The translations under genes were made by a program, and so were the position numbers. The notes below the pieces were generated by a model. That model made no database searches, was not told the origin of the DNA, and worked only from the letters and a program-made list of their open reading frames with translations. A stretch of 64,000 nucleotides of DNA from Bacillota bacterium. GTDB taxonomy: Bacteria > Bacillota > Clostridia > Lachnospirales > Lachnospiraceae. The stretch covers positions 1-64,000 of the forward strand of contig JAEWYQ010000021.1 of the NCBI GenBank assembly GCA_023395555.1, written 5' to 3'. Below are positions 16,828 to 25,590 of the stretch, in pieces (positions within the stretch are counted from its first letter, which is position 1; each line of letters starts with the position of its first letter).

Positions 16828-18912
16828 TCACTTTCCACCTTTCCTTAACCCGCAGTTCCATTCTCCAAACACCTGGAGTCTCTTTAATTCGCAGGCTTCG
16901 GAATGATCAAAATCCGGTCTTTCTTCCAGATAAATATCCGCATCCTCTCTCAAGCTGTACAGCTCTATTACAAGGGTACGGGGAAAACCAAAGCGTTTCA
17001 GTCCAATCTCCCAGGGTTCTCCCGAATAAAAGTGATCGCCTGCCCAATGATTTTCAATAAAGAGCTTTGCCGTATCGCAGACCAGGTCCAACCTCAGGAA
17101 GCAGTCTCCTAATCCTTCGGCATAAATCAGAGTAACCTCAATCCTCCTGCCGTACTCCGTCCTTTGATCCTTTATCTCCTCTATCTCCGGCTTTGTTTTG
17201 GCAGCCGTATATTCATAAAGATGCAATCCATCCTGCTCTCCTGCATATTTATATCCCTCCGGCTCAGCGGAAAGCTCCGGGAAGCTTCGCAGACTCCGGT
17301 TATTTCGCTGAAGAATGGTATAGCCTCCATTCCCATCCTCAATAATTCCATCTTCGGAGAGAATGACATATTCCTGATCCAGCCGTACCTTCCAGGCCTG
17401 GAGCGCATCCCTGCGCGACAGAGTGACGATCTGAACCTTCTTGTCTTCCTGCTTCCAGCGGTATTTTACAGGATGATCTCCATAGAAGAAATATACAGAG
17501 GTCTCACCCTTCTGGATACGGGTGAGAGGGGTTGCGGTGGCATACTGCAGAACGCCCTCTCCCAGCTTCATATTCACAGGGAAGAAGAAGTAATCCCGGT
17601 CCATAACATCCATTGCCGGAAATTCTACTGTCTCCTGATCCAGCCGGGCGGTCAGGATAACCTGGTGATGATCCTTCATCTTCACCCTTCTCTGATAATT
17701 ATTAACAAACAGGTAGCCGCAGGCGCCGTTATTTCTGAATACCGTCCGCAAATCCTGGTGGTTCCATTGTGTTATAATGGCATCATCCTCATAGTGCACC
17801 TTCATTTCACAGAACTCTCTGCCCCATTCATGCAGGAACATAGACCACAGCTTTATCTCCTTTAAGGTATCCGACATCTGGCCGAATTCCCGTATGGGTG
17901 CAAAAAAGTCGTAGGAATGCGCCGGCAGGTCGTTATTATAGCCGGTGGCTTTTGATTCCTGGAGGGTGGTCAGCTTTCCCTCCGGGTTGGTACCGCCGTG
18001 ATACATATAGTAGCCTAGCAGATTCACTCCGCATCCAAGCTTCACCAGGGACATGGCACCGATGTCCGTCGGGTGGGCAATGGGCCTTCTGTGCCGGGTA
18101 ACCTGGAGCCCTCCCCCCAGTTCTGCCGTCAGGAAGGGAAACCGGTTGATATCAAAGGTGATTCCGGTTCCAATTCCATAATCGTTTCCGATATTATGAT
18201 CGTTGCGCTCATAAGTAAATACATAATTCCCGCTGGGTTCTATTTCGGTGGTCCGTGGATCCCACGGCGCATCACAGTAGCCGCCCATAACAGGGATCAT
18301 GCCGCCGGTGACCGCGCCTCCCCACCCGGTGGCTGTGTAATACGGAACCTGGAAGCCGGCTTCCATAGCAATTTGCTTCAGTCTTCTCATATGGGCTTCT
18401 CCCTCTTCTCCCTGAAGTCCTCCGCAATGTCCATATTCATTTTCAATCTGAACCCCTATGACGGGGCCTCCGTCCTTCCATAGCAGGCCCTTTGTCTGCT
18501 CAAAAATCTTGCTGTAATATTTATGAACCTCTGCGAAATATCTTTCATCATTGGTTCTCACCTCGTAAGGCTGCTTCAGCAGCCAGTCAGGCAGACCTCC
18601 GTTCCGTGCTTCTCCGTGGCACCAGGGGCCGATTCTCAGAAACATTACCAGTCCGCATTCCTTTACCGTTTCTATAAAGCTCCTCAGATCTCTCTGTCCG
18701 GTAAAATCATACTCTCCCTGTATCTCTTCATGATGCAGCCAGAAGACATAAGTAGAAACAATATCCACTCCCCCGCTTTTCATCTTATAGATGGATTCCT
18801 TCCAGAATTCTTTTGGGTATCTGCTGTAATGAATCTCTCCCATTACAGGAAACCAGGGCTCTCCTCCTTTCGTCAGATATTCACTGGTAAAGCTATATAA
18901 GTCTCTCTCCAT
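16828..18912 (-). CDS. GH35 beta-galactosidase
   Basis: 694 residues from the ATG at 18912, which has GGAGAG seven bases upstream; an ATG five codons earlier lacks a ribosome binding site. The TIM barrel carries FPVMGEIHYSRYP, GPWCHGEARNGGLPDWL, GGPVIGVQIENEYG (presumed acid/base E159) and FLTAELGGG (presumed nucleophile E264), all family GH35 signatures. It removes terminal beta-linked galactose. There is no signal peptide, so it should act in the cytoplasm on imported galacto-oligosaccharides. The start overlaps the end of the GH53 gene by 20 bases. Confidence 0.9.
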   Translation of the reverse strand: MERDLYSFTSEYLTKGGEPWFPVMGEIHYSRYPKEFWKESIYKMKSGGVDIVSTYVFWLHHEEIQGEYDFTGQRDLRSFIETVKECGLVMFLRIGPWCHGEARNGGLPDWLLKQPYEVRTNDERYFAEVHKYYSKIFEQTKGLLWKDGGPVIGVQIENEYGHCGGLQGEEGEAHMRRLKQIAMEAGFQVPYYTATGWGGAVTGGMIPVMGGYCDAPWDPRTTEIEPSGNYVFTYERNDHNIGNDYGIGTGITFDINRFPFLTAELGGGLQVTRHRRPIAHPTDIGAMSLVKLGCGVNLLGYYMYHGGTNPEGKLTTLQESKATGYNNDLPAHSYDFFAPIREFGQMSDTLKEIKLWSMFLHEWGREFCEMKVHYEDDAIITQWNHQDLRTVFRNNGACGYLFVNNYQRRVKMKDHHQVILTARLDQETVEFPAMDVMDRDYFFFPVNMKLGEGVLQYATATPLTRIQKGETSVYFFYGDHPVKYRWKQEDKKVQIVTLSRRDALQAWKVRLDQEYVILSEDGIIEDGNGGYTILQRNNRSLRSFPELSAEPEGYKYAGEQDGLHLYEYTAAKTKPEIEEIKDQRTEYGRRIEVTLIYAEGLGDCFLRLDLVCDTAKLFIENHWAGDHFYSGEPWEIGLKRFGFPRTLVIELYSLREDADIYLEERPDFDHSEACELKRLQVFGEWNCGLRKGGK

Positions 18913-20695
18913 TTGTAGTCTCTCCATGCATTCTGTTTAATTTTAGATTTCTGATCTTGCCGTAGATGGGAGGAGCAAGGATACGTACCCCAACCTCCAG
19001 GTCCCCCTCCGCTTCCATTAAAATCTCCTTTATCTCATATTCCACCCATTGGCCGTCCGTAGGAAACACCGCATAATCCTTAACAAAGGCCGGGGTTCTG
19101 GCAAACAATCTCACATCCACTCCCGTGGTATTGGTGCCGGTGTATTCACAGCTGAGCCGGTAAGTTCCAGCCGGCAGCTGTGAAATCTTCTGCCTCAGCT
19201 CACATTGAAAGTTCTTCTGACTTTCTACCAGCACGTAATGGATCGGAGGTGCCGGAAATTCTTCAACAAAGTCCGGCCTCACCTCACAGGTCACGGTTTC
19301 ATCCCCGTCCATCTCCCAGCCGTCCATCCCTGCTTCAAATCCGGGATTTCGCAGGAAATTAAAGCTATCGTCTGCTTCTCTCACTTCTGCCAGAACCTTC
19401 ACTTCCATATTACGGTTGAACAACCGGCCTGTTATCTCATAGCAGCCGGGCCGAATATCTCCGGACAGGCCGCCCTTTGCATGAAGTCCTTCTTTATATT
19501 CCGCCGTATTGGATACTGGTTTCCAGGAATTCGGCTCCTGCCATACCACAGTTTCATACTCCAGGGTTCCATCCCATAATAATACGGCAAGCTGTTCCGG
19601 CAGCCGGCTTTTGGTGCCAGCTTCAATAATATATCTTTCATCCCGGCATATCCTTGCGACCTTATCCCGGATGAACATCTCTCTCTCAAAACGGAAAGAA
19701 CGCAGCGCAGGCAGGGCACGTTGATCCGCTCCGAATACCCCCATGCTTTCGCACCAGCCGCCCTTACCTACCGCAGGTGAGACCACGGGCTCCCAATAAT
19801 ACACTCCCAGACCCATTCCGTCTTTGACAGAGGCTGTAATGTTCATAACCAGATCCAGAACTGTCTTCTGTCCCTCCGGATTAGCCGTAAATCCGGCAAT
19901 CCGTTCCTGTTGCTCTCCGATAAAGCCCGAAGGGCTGAGTCTCCATGCATATGCCGTCTCAGCAACAATCACCGGTTTATGATAGGTGTCTGCCAGCCTG
20001 TCCATGGAACTGCGAAATTCTGAGAAAGTACCATGCCAGAAGGGATAATAGGATATGGCAATGATGTCAAATTCCTGAAGCCCGTTGTCCATGGCCTGGT
20101 CAAACCACTCCTTAAGATAGAAAAATCTGCCCCCCTGATCCAGGTGAATGACTACCTTCGTGTCATACTTTCCCCCGACCTCTCTTACCGCGTGTATACC
20201 CGCATTGATTAAGGGAACCAGCCCTGGGAAATTGGGAACCTCCCCGTCCGGGAACAGCATACCGCTTCGGATCTCGTTCCCTATCTGCACATAATCCGGT
20301 GATGCTCCGGCCTGCTCCAGAGCCAGCAGTACTTCCTTCGTATATTGGTATACCGCGTCGATTAGCTCATGATAGGATAATCCCTGCCAAGCTTTGGGCT
20401 TTGTCTGCTTCTGAGGATCTGCCCACCAGTCGGAATAGTGAAAATCCAACATAAAACTCATACCATGCTCCTTGATTGTCTTCGCCATGGCTATGGTTTT
20501 AGAGAGACTGCAATACCCTCCGGATTCCGGAACATTCTCCGGTTGATTCCAGATTCTGAGCCGGATGGAATTGACCCCGTTCTCCTTTAGCAGAGAAAAC
20601 ACCTCTCTTTTCGTACCGTTTTCATCATAAAAAACGGCGCCTAAATCCATCATCTCTTCCAGAAAGGAAATATCTGCACCTTTTATAAATTCCAT
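18893..20695 (-). CDS. GH53 endo-beta-1,4-galactanase with C-terminal carbohydrate-binding region, no signal peptide
   Basis: 600 residues. The GH53 domain (about 1-340) begins directly with FIKGADISFLEEM and has DFHYSDWWADP, QIGNEIRSG (acid/base E141) and VIVAETAYAW (nucleophile E246). An Ig-like segment follows (about 355-435), and then a jelly-roll-like domain starting FNFLRNPGFEAGMDGW (about 445-590), similar in layout to the CBM61 module found on other GH53 enzymes. It hydrolyses beta-1,4-galactan from pectin side chains. Related GH53 enzymes are usually secreted, but this one has no export signal, so it probably works inside the cell on imported fragments. A strong GGAGGAGG precedes the ATG. 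Confidence 0.9.
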   Translation of the reverse strand: MEFIKGADISFLEEMMDLGAVFYDENGTKREVFSLLKENGVNSIRLRIWNQPENVPESGGYCSLSKTIAMAKTIKEHGMSFMLDFHYSDWWADPQKQTKPKAWQGLSYHELIDAVYQYTKEVLLALEQAGASPDYVQIGNEIRSGMLFPDGEVPNFPGLVPLINAGIHAVREVGGKYDTKVVIHLDQGGRFFYLKEWFDQAMDNGLQEFDIIAISYYPFWHGTFSEFRSSMDRLADTYHKPVIVAETAYAWRLSPSGFIGEQQERIAGFTANPEGQKTVLDLVMNITASVKDGMGLGVYYWEPVVSPAVGKGGWCESMGVFGADQRALPALRSFRFEREMFIRDKVARICRDERYIIEAGTKSRLPEQLAVLLWDGTLEYETVVWQEPNSWKPVSNTAEYKEGLHAKGGLSGDIRPGCYEITGRLFNRNMEVKVLAEVREADDSFNFLRNPGFEAGMDGWEMDGDETVTCEVRPDFVEEFPAPPIHYVLVESQKNFQCELRQKISQLPAGTYRLSCEYTGTNTTGVDVRLFARTPAFVKDYAVFPTDGQWVEYEIKEILMEAEGDLEVGVRILAPPIYGKIRNLKLNRMHGETTNGERLI

Positions 20696-20731
20696 CCTGT
20701 ACTCCTCCTCCCTTTGAACTTTTATATCATT

Positions 20732-21742
20732 TTATTTTGTGGATCTGCGCAAATGGATCTCGTAATCTACCAGCTCTTTTAGCGCCCCCTGTTTTCCTTC
20801 GATAGCCTCTAACATTCTTCTGCCTGCAACCATCCCCAGTTTAATGGGATTGATTTCTACCGCTGTAACGGGAGGGTTAAAGGTTTCCAGCAGCAGGCTG
20901 TCATGCAGGGATGCCACCTTAATATCCTCCGGGATGGAATATCCCTCTGCATTCAGCTTGAATAATACTCTCTGGCAGATGACATCGTCTGTACAGACGA
21001 TGCACTCCGCCCCTTTCTTCAGAAGAGAGAATACCGCCCGTTCCACGCCGGCTACGCTGTTGCAGTCCTCATAGATCATGTCCTGTTCTTCTACAATGTT
21101 ATATCGTTCCAAAGCCCTGTGATATCCTTCGCACCGGTATTTGTTAACGGTATGGCGTTTCCATCCGGTAAGCAGGCCGATCCGCCTGATTCCATCCGCT
21201 AATAACAGGGAGGTCAGCCGTTCGCTGGATTCAATATGATTTCCATCAACCTGGATTACATTCTCATCCTCACTGGAACCGACCAGAACAAAGGGCAGGT
21301 TCGTTCCCTTTAAATAATCCATGGCCGCGTCCCCGGTAATACTTCTGGTCAGTATCACGCCATCTACCTTGTGATTCTCCACCAGCCTTTTGGGCATCTC
21401 AATATCGTCTTCCTCTTCCATTATAATCAATACATCGTATCCTTCCGCCGCAACCTCCTGGGTAATTCCGATTAAACAGTTGTGGAAAAACGGAGTGTGT
21501 GACAGATCCGGTTCCTTCGGAAGCATTACTCCAATATTATAGGTTCTGGAATTAGCCAGGCTCCGTGCAATGGAATTTGGCGTATAATTATATTTGCTGA
21601 TGCATTCCTGCACTCTCCGGATGGTATCCTTCCCCACTCTTCCTTTACCGGACAGAGCCTTTGAAACGGTAGATTTTGCAATTCCAAGTTCCTTGGCAAT
21701 ATCATCCATAGTTACGTTTTTGTTCGATATATTGTTGTCCAT
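20732..21742 (-). CDS. LacI-family transcriptional regulator of the galactan operon
   Basis: 336 residues. The N-terminal HTH reads VTMDDIAKELGIAKSTVSKALSG, followed by the hinge-helix region NYTPNSIARSLANSRTYNIGV and a periplasmic-binding-like effector domain. It is first in the operon, 36 bases before the GH53 gene, and its own consensus promoter would drive the whole cluster. It probably represses (or activates) the operon in response to galactose or galacto-oligosaccharides; the effector is an inference. A 20-bp palindrome upstream (21885-21904) is a candidate operator. Confidence 0.9.
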   Translation of the reverse strand: MDNNISNKNVTMDDIAKELGIAKSTVSKALSGKGRVGKDTIRRVQECISKYNYTPNSIARSLANSRTYNIGVMLPKEPDLSHTPFFHNCLIGITQEVAAEGYDVLIIMEEEDDIEMPKRLVENHKVDGVILTRSITGDAAMDYLKGTNLPFVLVGSSEDENVIQVDGNHIESSERLTSLLLADGIRRIGLLTGWKRHTVNKYRCEGYHRALERYNIVEEQDMIYEDCNSVAGVERAVFSLLKKGAECIVCTDDVICQRVLFKLNAEGYSIPEDIKVASLHDSLLLETFNPPVTAVEINPIKLGMVAGRRMLEAIEGKQGALKELVDYEIHLRRSTK

Positions 21743-21791
21743 TTTTGATCCAGCTTTCTTTCATTGTTTGCGCAATCGGTTTCTTAAATAT

Positions 21792-21820
21792 ATTATAATA
21801 TCTAAAATAAATTATTTCAA
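21792..21820 (-). promoter_or_regulatory. lacI / galactan operon promoter
   Basis: On the minus strand TTGAAA (21820-21815), 17 bases, TATAAT (21797-21792), about 50 bases before the lacI ATG. Confidence 0.8.
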
Positions 21821-21884
21821 TCATCCAAATATACTTAAATTATATTATAAAAATTATACTTATTGCATATATTTTAAACTTTTC

Positions 21885-21904
21885 AAAGGAAACAAGTTTC
21901 CTTT
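21885..21904. promoter_or_regulatory. Palindromic candidate operator
   Basis: AAAGGAAAC-AA-GTTTCCTTT, perfect 9-bp arms, about 65 bases upstream of the lacI promoter. The GGAAAC/GTTTCC arms resemble LacI-family or CcpA-type sites. The rest of 21905-21996 shows nothing else. Confidence 0.45.
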
Positions 21905-21996
21905 AAAAAAAGAAATACACAGGGAAACAAAGAGAACAAACCTGTGTTTACACCAGATTGCAATGTGACAGGTATCATACAGGGAGAATGCATAAG

Positions 21997-22029
21997 TTCC
22001 CCTGACAATCATTGCTGCTGCCAGGGGAA
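21997..22029. terminator. Hairpin downstream of the Cthe_2159-like gene
   Basis: 8-bp perfect arms TTCCCCTG/CAGGGGAA (21997-22004 and 22022-22029) with no strong T run on either strand. It is a probable weak terminator for the minus-strand operon ending at 22065. Confidence 0.45.
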
Positions 22030-22064
22030 TTCATAGTTTATCCTTATTTGTCCTTTCGTTAGAG

Positions 22065-23888
22065 CTAACGGCGTCCTCCTCTCTGTCCCATTCCCCAGCC
22101 CATCCCCTGTCCGTTGCTGGTAGCGATGGAGGACAGGGTGATTTCGGCTGTTTGCGTACCGCAGGTCAGGGTGTAGGTCTCTCCCTGTACCATTTCCGGG
22201 GAACTGAGCACCACCGATTGGTACTGCTTTTCCGGAATAAAACGGAGGATATTCTTGCCCGAAGAATCCATCAGCGTAATCTGGGTGTTGGCTGCATTAG
22301 CGGAGGACAGGTTATAGAGCAGAGAGCATTGGGCAGAGGTTTCTGCAAATCCCTGGACCATCCCTGCACTTCCGACTGCAATCAATGTTCCCCCTGTAAT
22401 CTCTCCGGCTCCGCCGTAGTCAAGGCTTCCGTTCATATTCTGAGTCGGACCGTTCACATAGATAGTACCTCCGGAGATATATAAATTACCATTGGAGTCT
22501 ATTCCATCTCCTTCTGCGTTAATGGTCAGCGTACCTCCGGAGATGGAGATATAACAATTGCTATCGGCTTCAAAAGGATTCTCTCCCCCGAATTCTCCCC
22601 GACCTATATTCTCAGGAGGAGTCCAGTCAGAGGATGCAGAATCGCCGCCTTGTCCCATGCCGCTGGGCCATTGACTCATATCCCCTTCTGCCGGGGCAGG
22701 AGCTTCGCCGGAGGGCATAGCGCCATTCCAGGGAATTTTTGCACCATCGGGAGGAGTTCCCGGCATATTTTCAGGAGGATTTTCAAGGGTGCTGTCGGAA
22801 GTATTACCGGAATTGGTTCTGGGGAGATTTTCAAGGAGGTCCCCGGAAGAACTGCCGGAGACTTTATCAGAAGTACTTCCGGCAGTATTAGCCGGAAGGT
22901 TCTCCCGAGTATCGGCAGACAGGGAGGTTGCGGTATCACCCTCCGTGGTATCTGCACTTGCACTGGCAGCATTCAAACCGTCATCTGCCGCGTTGATTAC
23001 AATTGCTCCATCCTCTATAATAATTACGGTTCCTTCAATTCCTTCCTGACTTTTTATTATATCTATGGTTCCGCCGCAGATATACACATATCCCCTGGTG
23101 GGATCATCGCTGTTCTTGGATTGGAGTCCATTTCCTGTATCCGCACTTAAGGTGAAGCTTCCGTCCTTAATCTTGATGCAGTCCTTTCCATTGATGGCGT
23201 CCTTCACCGCCGTGATATCATAGCTTCCTCCGGTAAATACCAGATCATCCTTAGAGACAATACCCTGCTTGTAATTTGCCTTAATTGTCAGAGAGCCGGA
23301 GCCGTTCAGGGTCAGATCCGCCTTGCTGAAGATTACGCCATCCACATTGTTATCATCGGCCTGCACATATTCCGTGCCGTCGCTTAAGCTGTTATCTGTT
23401 CCATCCTGCAGGGTAATGAAGACCTTATCTGCATTTTTAATATAAATCGGTGCACTGGAAGCACTATGGATGGCAGCTCCGTTCAGAATCAGCTGAATCT
23501 TATCCAAATCTCCCGCATCTACAATAATCTGCCCATTATCCAAGCTGCCTGTAATTACATAACTGCCATCCCGGCTGATGGTCACGGTCTGATCCTTCAC
23601 GGAAGCTCCCGTACCCGTTACTGTTATGCTGCTTCCATTTAGTTCAATCTGTGCGGCACTGCTTTCCTCATAACCCACCTCCAGATCCCTTGCCGTAAAT
23701 TCTTTATTTACCTCTACTGCGGAGACAGAATCCGCAGCAGTAACCGGTGCTTCCGTTGTTCCCTTCTGATCCTGCGTTCCACCGGTTTGTGTATTCTGCT
23801 GAGTATTCTGATTCATGGACGAACATCCGGTTAATATCAGGGCTATAATTAGAATTCCACTTATTATACTTATTATTTTATGTTTCAT
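22065..23888 (-). CDS. Cthe_2159-type (DUF4353) carbohydrate-binding beta-helix lipoprotein
   Basis: 607 residues from the ATG at 23888 (GAGGA upstream). The lipobox is LILTGCSS. The body is a right-handed beta-helix built of short repeats (SYDITAVKDAINGKDCIKIKDG, GSLTIKANYKQGIVSKDDL) typical of the Cthe_2159 family, whose founding member binds cellulose and acidic polysaccharide and calcium. A Ser/Thr/Pro/Gly-rich insert of about 150 residues with NLP/ENPPENMPG-like repeats interrupts the helix. The protein ends in a glycine-rich GQGMGWGMGQRGGRR tail. It is the last gene of the VTC-DUF4956 operon, which is a recurrent trio in Firmicutes. It is probably a surface polymer-binding protein; the ligand here is unknown. 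Confidence 0.8.
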   Translation of the reverse strand: MKHKIISIISGILIIALILTGCSSMNQNTQQNTQTGGTQDQKGTTEAPVTAADSVSAVEVNKEFTARDLEVGYEESSAAQIELNGSSITVTGTGASVKDQTVTISRDGSYVITGSLDNGQIIVDAGDLDKIQLILNGAAIHSASSAPIYIKNADKVFITLQDGTDNSLSDGTEYVQADDNNVDGVIFSKADLTLNGSGSLTIKANYKQGIVSKDDLVFTGGSYDITAVKDAINGKDCIKIKDGSFTLSADTGNGLQSKNSDDPTRGYVYICGGTIDIIKSQEGIEGTVIIIEDGAIVINAADDGLNAASASADTTEGDTATSLSADTRENLPANTAGSTSDKVSGSSSGDLLENLPRTNSGNTSDSTLENPPENMPGTPPDGAKIPWNGAMPSGEAPAPAEGDMSQWPSGMGQGGDSASSDWTPPENIGRGEFGGENPFEADSNCYISISGGTLTINAEGDGIDSNGNLYISGGTIYVNGPTQNMNGSLDYGGAGEITGGTLIAVGSAGMVQGFAETSAQCSLLYNLSSANAANTQITLMDSSGKNILRFIPEKQYQSVVLSSPEMVQGETYTLTCGTQTAEITLSSIATSNGQGMGWGMGQRGGRR

Positions 23889-23946
23889 ATAATATCCTCG
23901 CTTTCCATATTGCATCAACTTTTGTTTTACCATTGATTTCTCACGT

Positions 23947-24612
23947 CTATAATTCTTCGCTTCCGAATGCAATTCTTCCGCAGCTGATTTCCAGATTACC
24001 ATTTCTGCAGCGCAGTTCGTCAATAAATTGCTTTTCTTCCTCCGGCTTCCTGAGCTTAATCCGGTATTCCAGCTTATAAAGGCTTCCCATATTGGAGGTC
24101 TTTGCCTTGATCAGCTCACACTTTGTTGTATACTGCTGAAACAAATCATTGAAGATTCCGGTATAATCCAAGCCTTCGGGAATCGTTATTTTAAGTTCCT
24201 TCTCCTTTGACTTCACTTCACCGAAGCCTGTCAGATTATATATGATGCTGGCTCCGCCGATAATCAGTACAAAGAGACAGGCCGCGGTTATATATCCTGT
24301 TCCGGTTGCCAGCCCTACTGCCATTGCCAGAAAGATGCTGTTGATTTCCCTTGCATTACCAGGAACCGAGCGGAAACGCACAAGGCTAAAGGCTCCCATG
24401 ACGGCCACCCCGGTACCGAGATTGCCGTTTACCAGCATAATAACCATTTGAACGATGGAGGGAAGCAACGCGATGGTAATCACAAAACCCTTGCTGCTGC
24501 TGTTAAAATAACCGTGTACTCCGGCAATTGCCGCGCCAAGAACCAGGGAGGCCAGGGTACAGATAAGAAAATTTTCCATGGTGAGACTGTCCGTAAGTAT
24601 TGAATTAAGCAT
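23947..24612 (-). CDS. DUF4956 membrane protein
   Basis: 221 residues. About four membrane helices lie in the first 130 residues, around the conserved GAFSLVRFRSVPGNAREI motif. A cytoplasmic alpha/beta tail follows (IPEGLDYTGIFNDLFQQY...). DUF4956 genes almost always accompany VTC-domain polyphosphate polymerases, as here, where the ATG overlaps the end of the upstream gene by 8 bases. It probably forms the membrane part of a polymer-making complex; the function is not established. Confidence 0.85.
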   Translation of the reverse strand: MLNSILTDSLTMENFLICTLASLVLGAAIAGVHGYFNSSSKGFVITIALLPSIVQMVIMLVNGNLGTGVAVMGAFSLVRFRSVPGNAREINSIFLAMAVGLATGTGYITAACLFVLIIGGASIIYNLTGFGEVKSKEKELKITIPEGLDYTGIFNDLFQQYTTKCELIKAKTSNMGSLYKLEYRIKLRKPEEEKQFIDELRCRNGNLEISCGRIAFGSEEL

Positions 24613-25339
24613 ATAATATTTCTCCTTTTTCTATCTTATGATTTAGCATTTCAAGCGACCGCCGGTATCCATTTCCATACTTTGAAAAGGAAACCGGATA
24701 AAGCTCCAATTGGTCCAGGATGCGGGAGAGCCACAGCGGCATGGCATACGGGAGTTTGATCTCCATCAGCCGTTCCCCCTGCTGCAGCAGTGGATTTCCC
24801 CATATCCCGTATTCCAGCCAGAGCTCCTGCTCCCGCCACAGGATATCCCGGTCAAAGGTGATTCTAAGCCGGGAATCCTCCATGCCGTACATGGCAGTTC
24901 TCTGATAAGAGATGTACATGGAGGGTTCTATCTCCTTATAAAACCGCATAAACCAACCAATTTCCTTCATGATTTGAGAGGGTTGTTCCATGGGCTTTTG
25001 ATAATACAGATACTGCTCCGCCTGGCTCAATTCCAGCTTCACCCGCCTCTTATATACGATGCCCTTGTATTTCTTCTTCAGCTCTACGAAGACCTTGTCA
25101 TCCTCTCCGGGAATACCGTAGCTGCGAAGCCGGAGCTTTTCTTTATAAGCCGGTTTCTCCAGGGAGTTCCTGATTAATAAATGAGTTGGCGTATCAAAGT
25201 AAATATTGCATATGGCGGTCTCCCCATATTCATCCACTGCCATCCTATCCTTAAGGCACTGCCGGAGCAGCCGGTATTTTATCTCGCTAACCAGATATTT
25301 TTCTTCATAACGTTGGAAGGTTCCTTGATATTGCCCCAT
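24605..25339 (-). CDS. VTC-domain polyphosphate polymerase-like protein
   Basis: 244 residues. It has the tunnel-fold signature of the VTC/CYTH superfamily: RYEEKYLVS, then basic strands YKEKLRLRSYG and FVELKKKYKGIVYKRR, then RLRITFDRD, LMEIKLPYAMP and SFSKYGNGY. The positions of the basic residues match those that line the polyphosphate tunnel in yeast Vtc4. It probably polymerises phosphate from ATP, or a related anionic polymer, at the membrane with DUF4956. The catalytic role is inferred. First gene of an operon with a TTTAAA-repeat promoter. Confidence 0.8.
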   Translation of the reverse strand: MGQYQGTFQRYEEKYLVSEIKYRLLRQCLKDRMAVDEYGETAICNIYFDTPTHLLIRNSLEKPAYKEKLRLRSYGIPGEDDKVFVELKKKYKGIVYKRRVKLELSQAEQYLYYQKPMEQPSQIMKEIGWFMRFYKEIEPSMYISYQRTAMYGMEDSRLRITFDRDILWREQELWLEYGIWGNPLLQQGERLMEIKLPYAMPLWLSRILDQLELYPVSFSKYGNGYRRSLEMLNHKIEKGEILYA

Positions 25340-25399
25340 CCTGTCCTCCTTTCACGCATGTTCTGCGCCTGTTCCTGTGTCGTTGGTTTCTATATGCAT

Positions 25400-25433
25400 A
25401 TTGTAAAGGGGCAACCTTAAAGGAACTTTAAAG
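25400..25433 (-). promoter_or_regulatory. VTC operon promoter with direct-repeat response-regulator box
   Basis: Box CCTTAAA-GGAA-CTTTAAAG at 25415-25433 (two TTAAA cores 11 bases apart), 9 bases from a minus-strand TACAAT -10 (25405-25400). A further TTTAAA lies at about 25450. The same box at the same distance from the -10 precedes the response regulator gene. Confidence 0.7.
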
Positions 25434-25511
25434 CGAACCATAAAATAACTTTAAATTTATAAGGGGATGAAAGTATGAGCAGGGAAATAAGAGATATCCG
25501 GGAAATCACAT

Positions 25512-25560
25512 AAAAGGTGCCCTTCAGAAAACCGGGTATCCGGCTGAAGTGCACCTTTTT
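25512..25560. terminator. Bidirectional terminator after the two-component genes
   Basis: Long stem AAAAGGTGC-CTTCAG / CTGAAG-GCACCTTTT with an inner CCGG pair. T-rich tails exist on both strands. It ends the histidine kinase transcript on the minus strand. Confidence 0.75.
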
Positions 25561-25590
25561 AAATTTATTTTCTAACATTAATCCTTTGTA

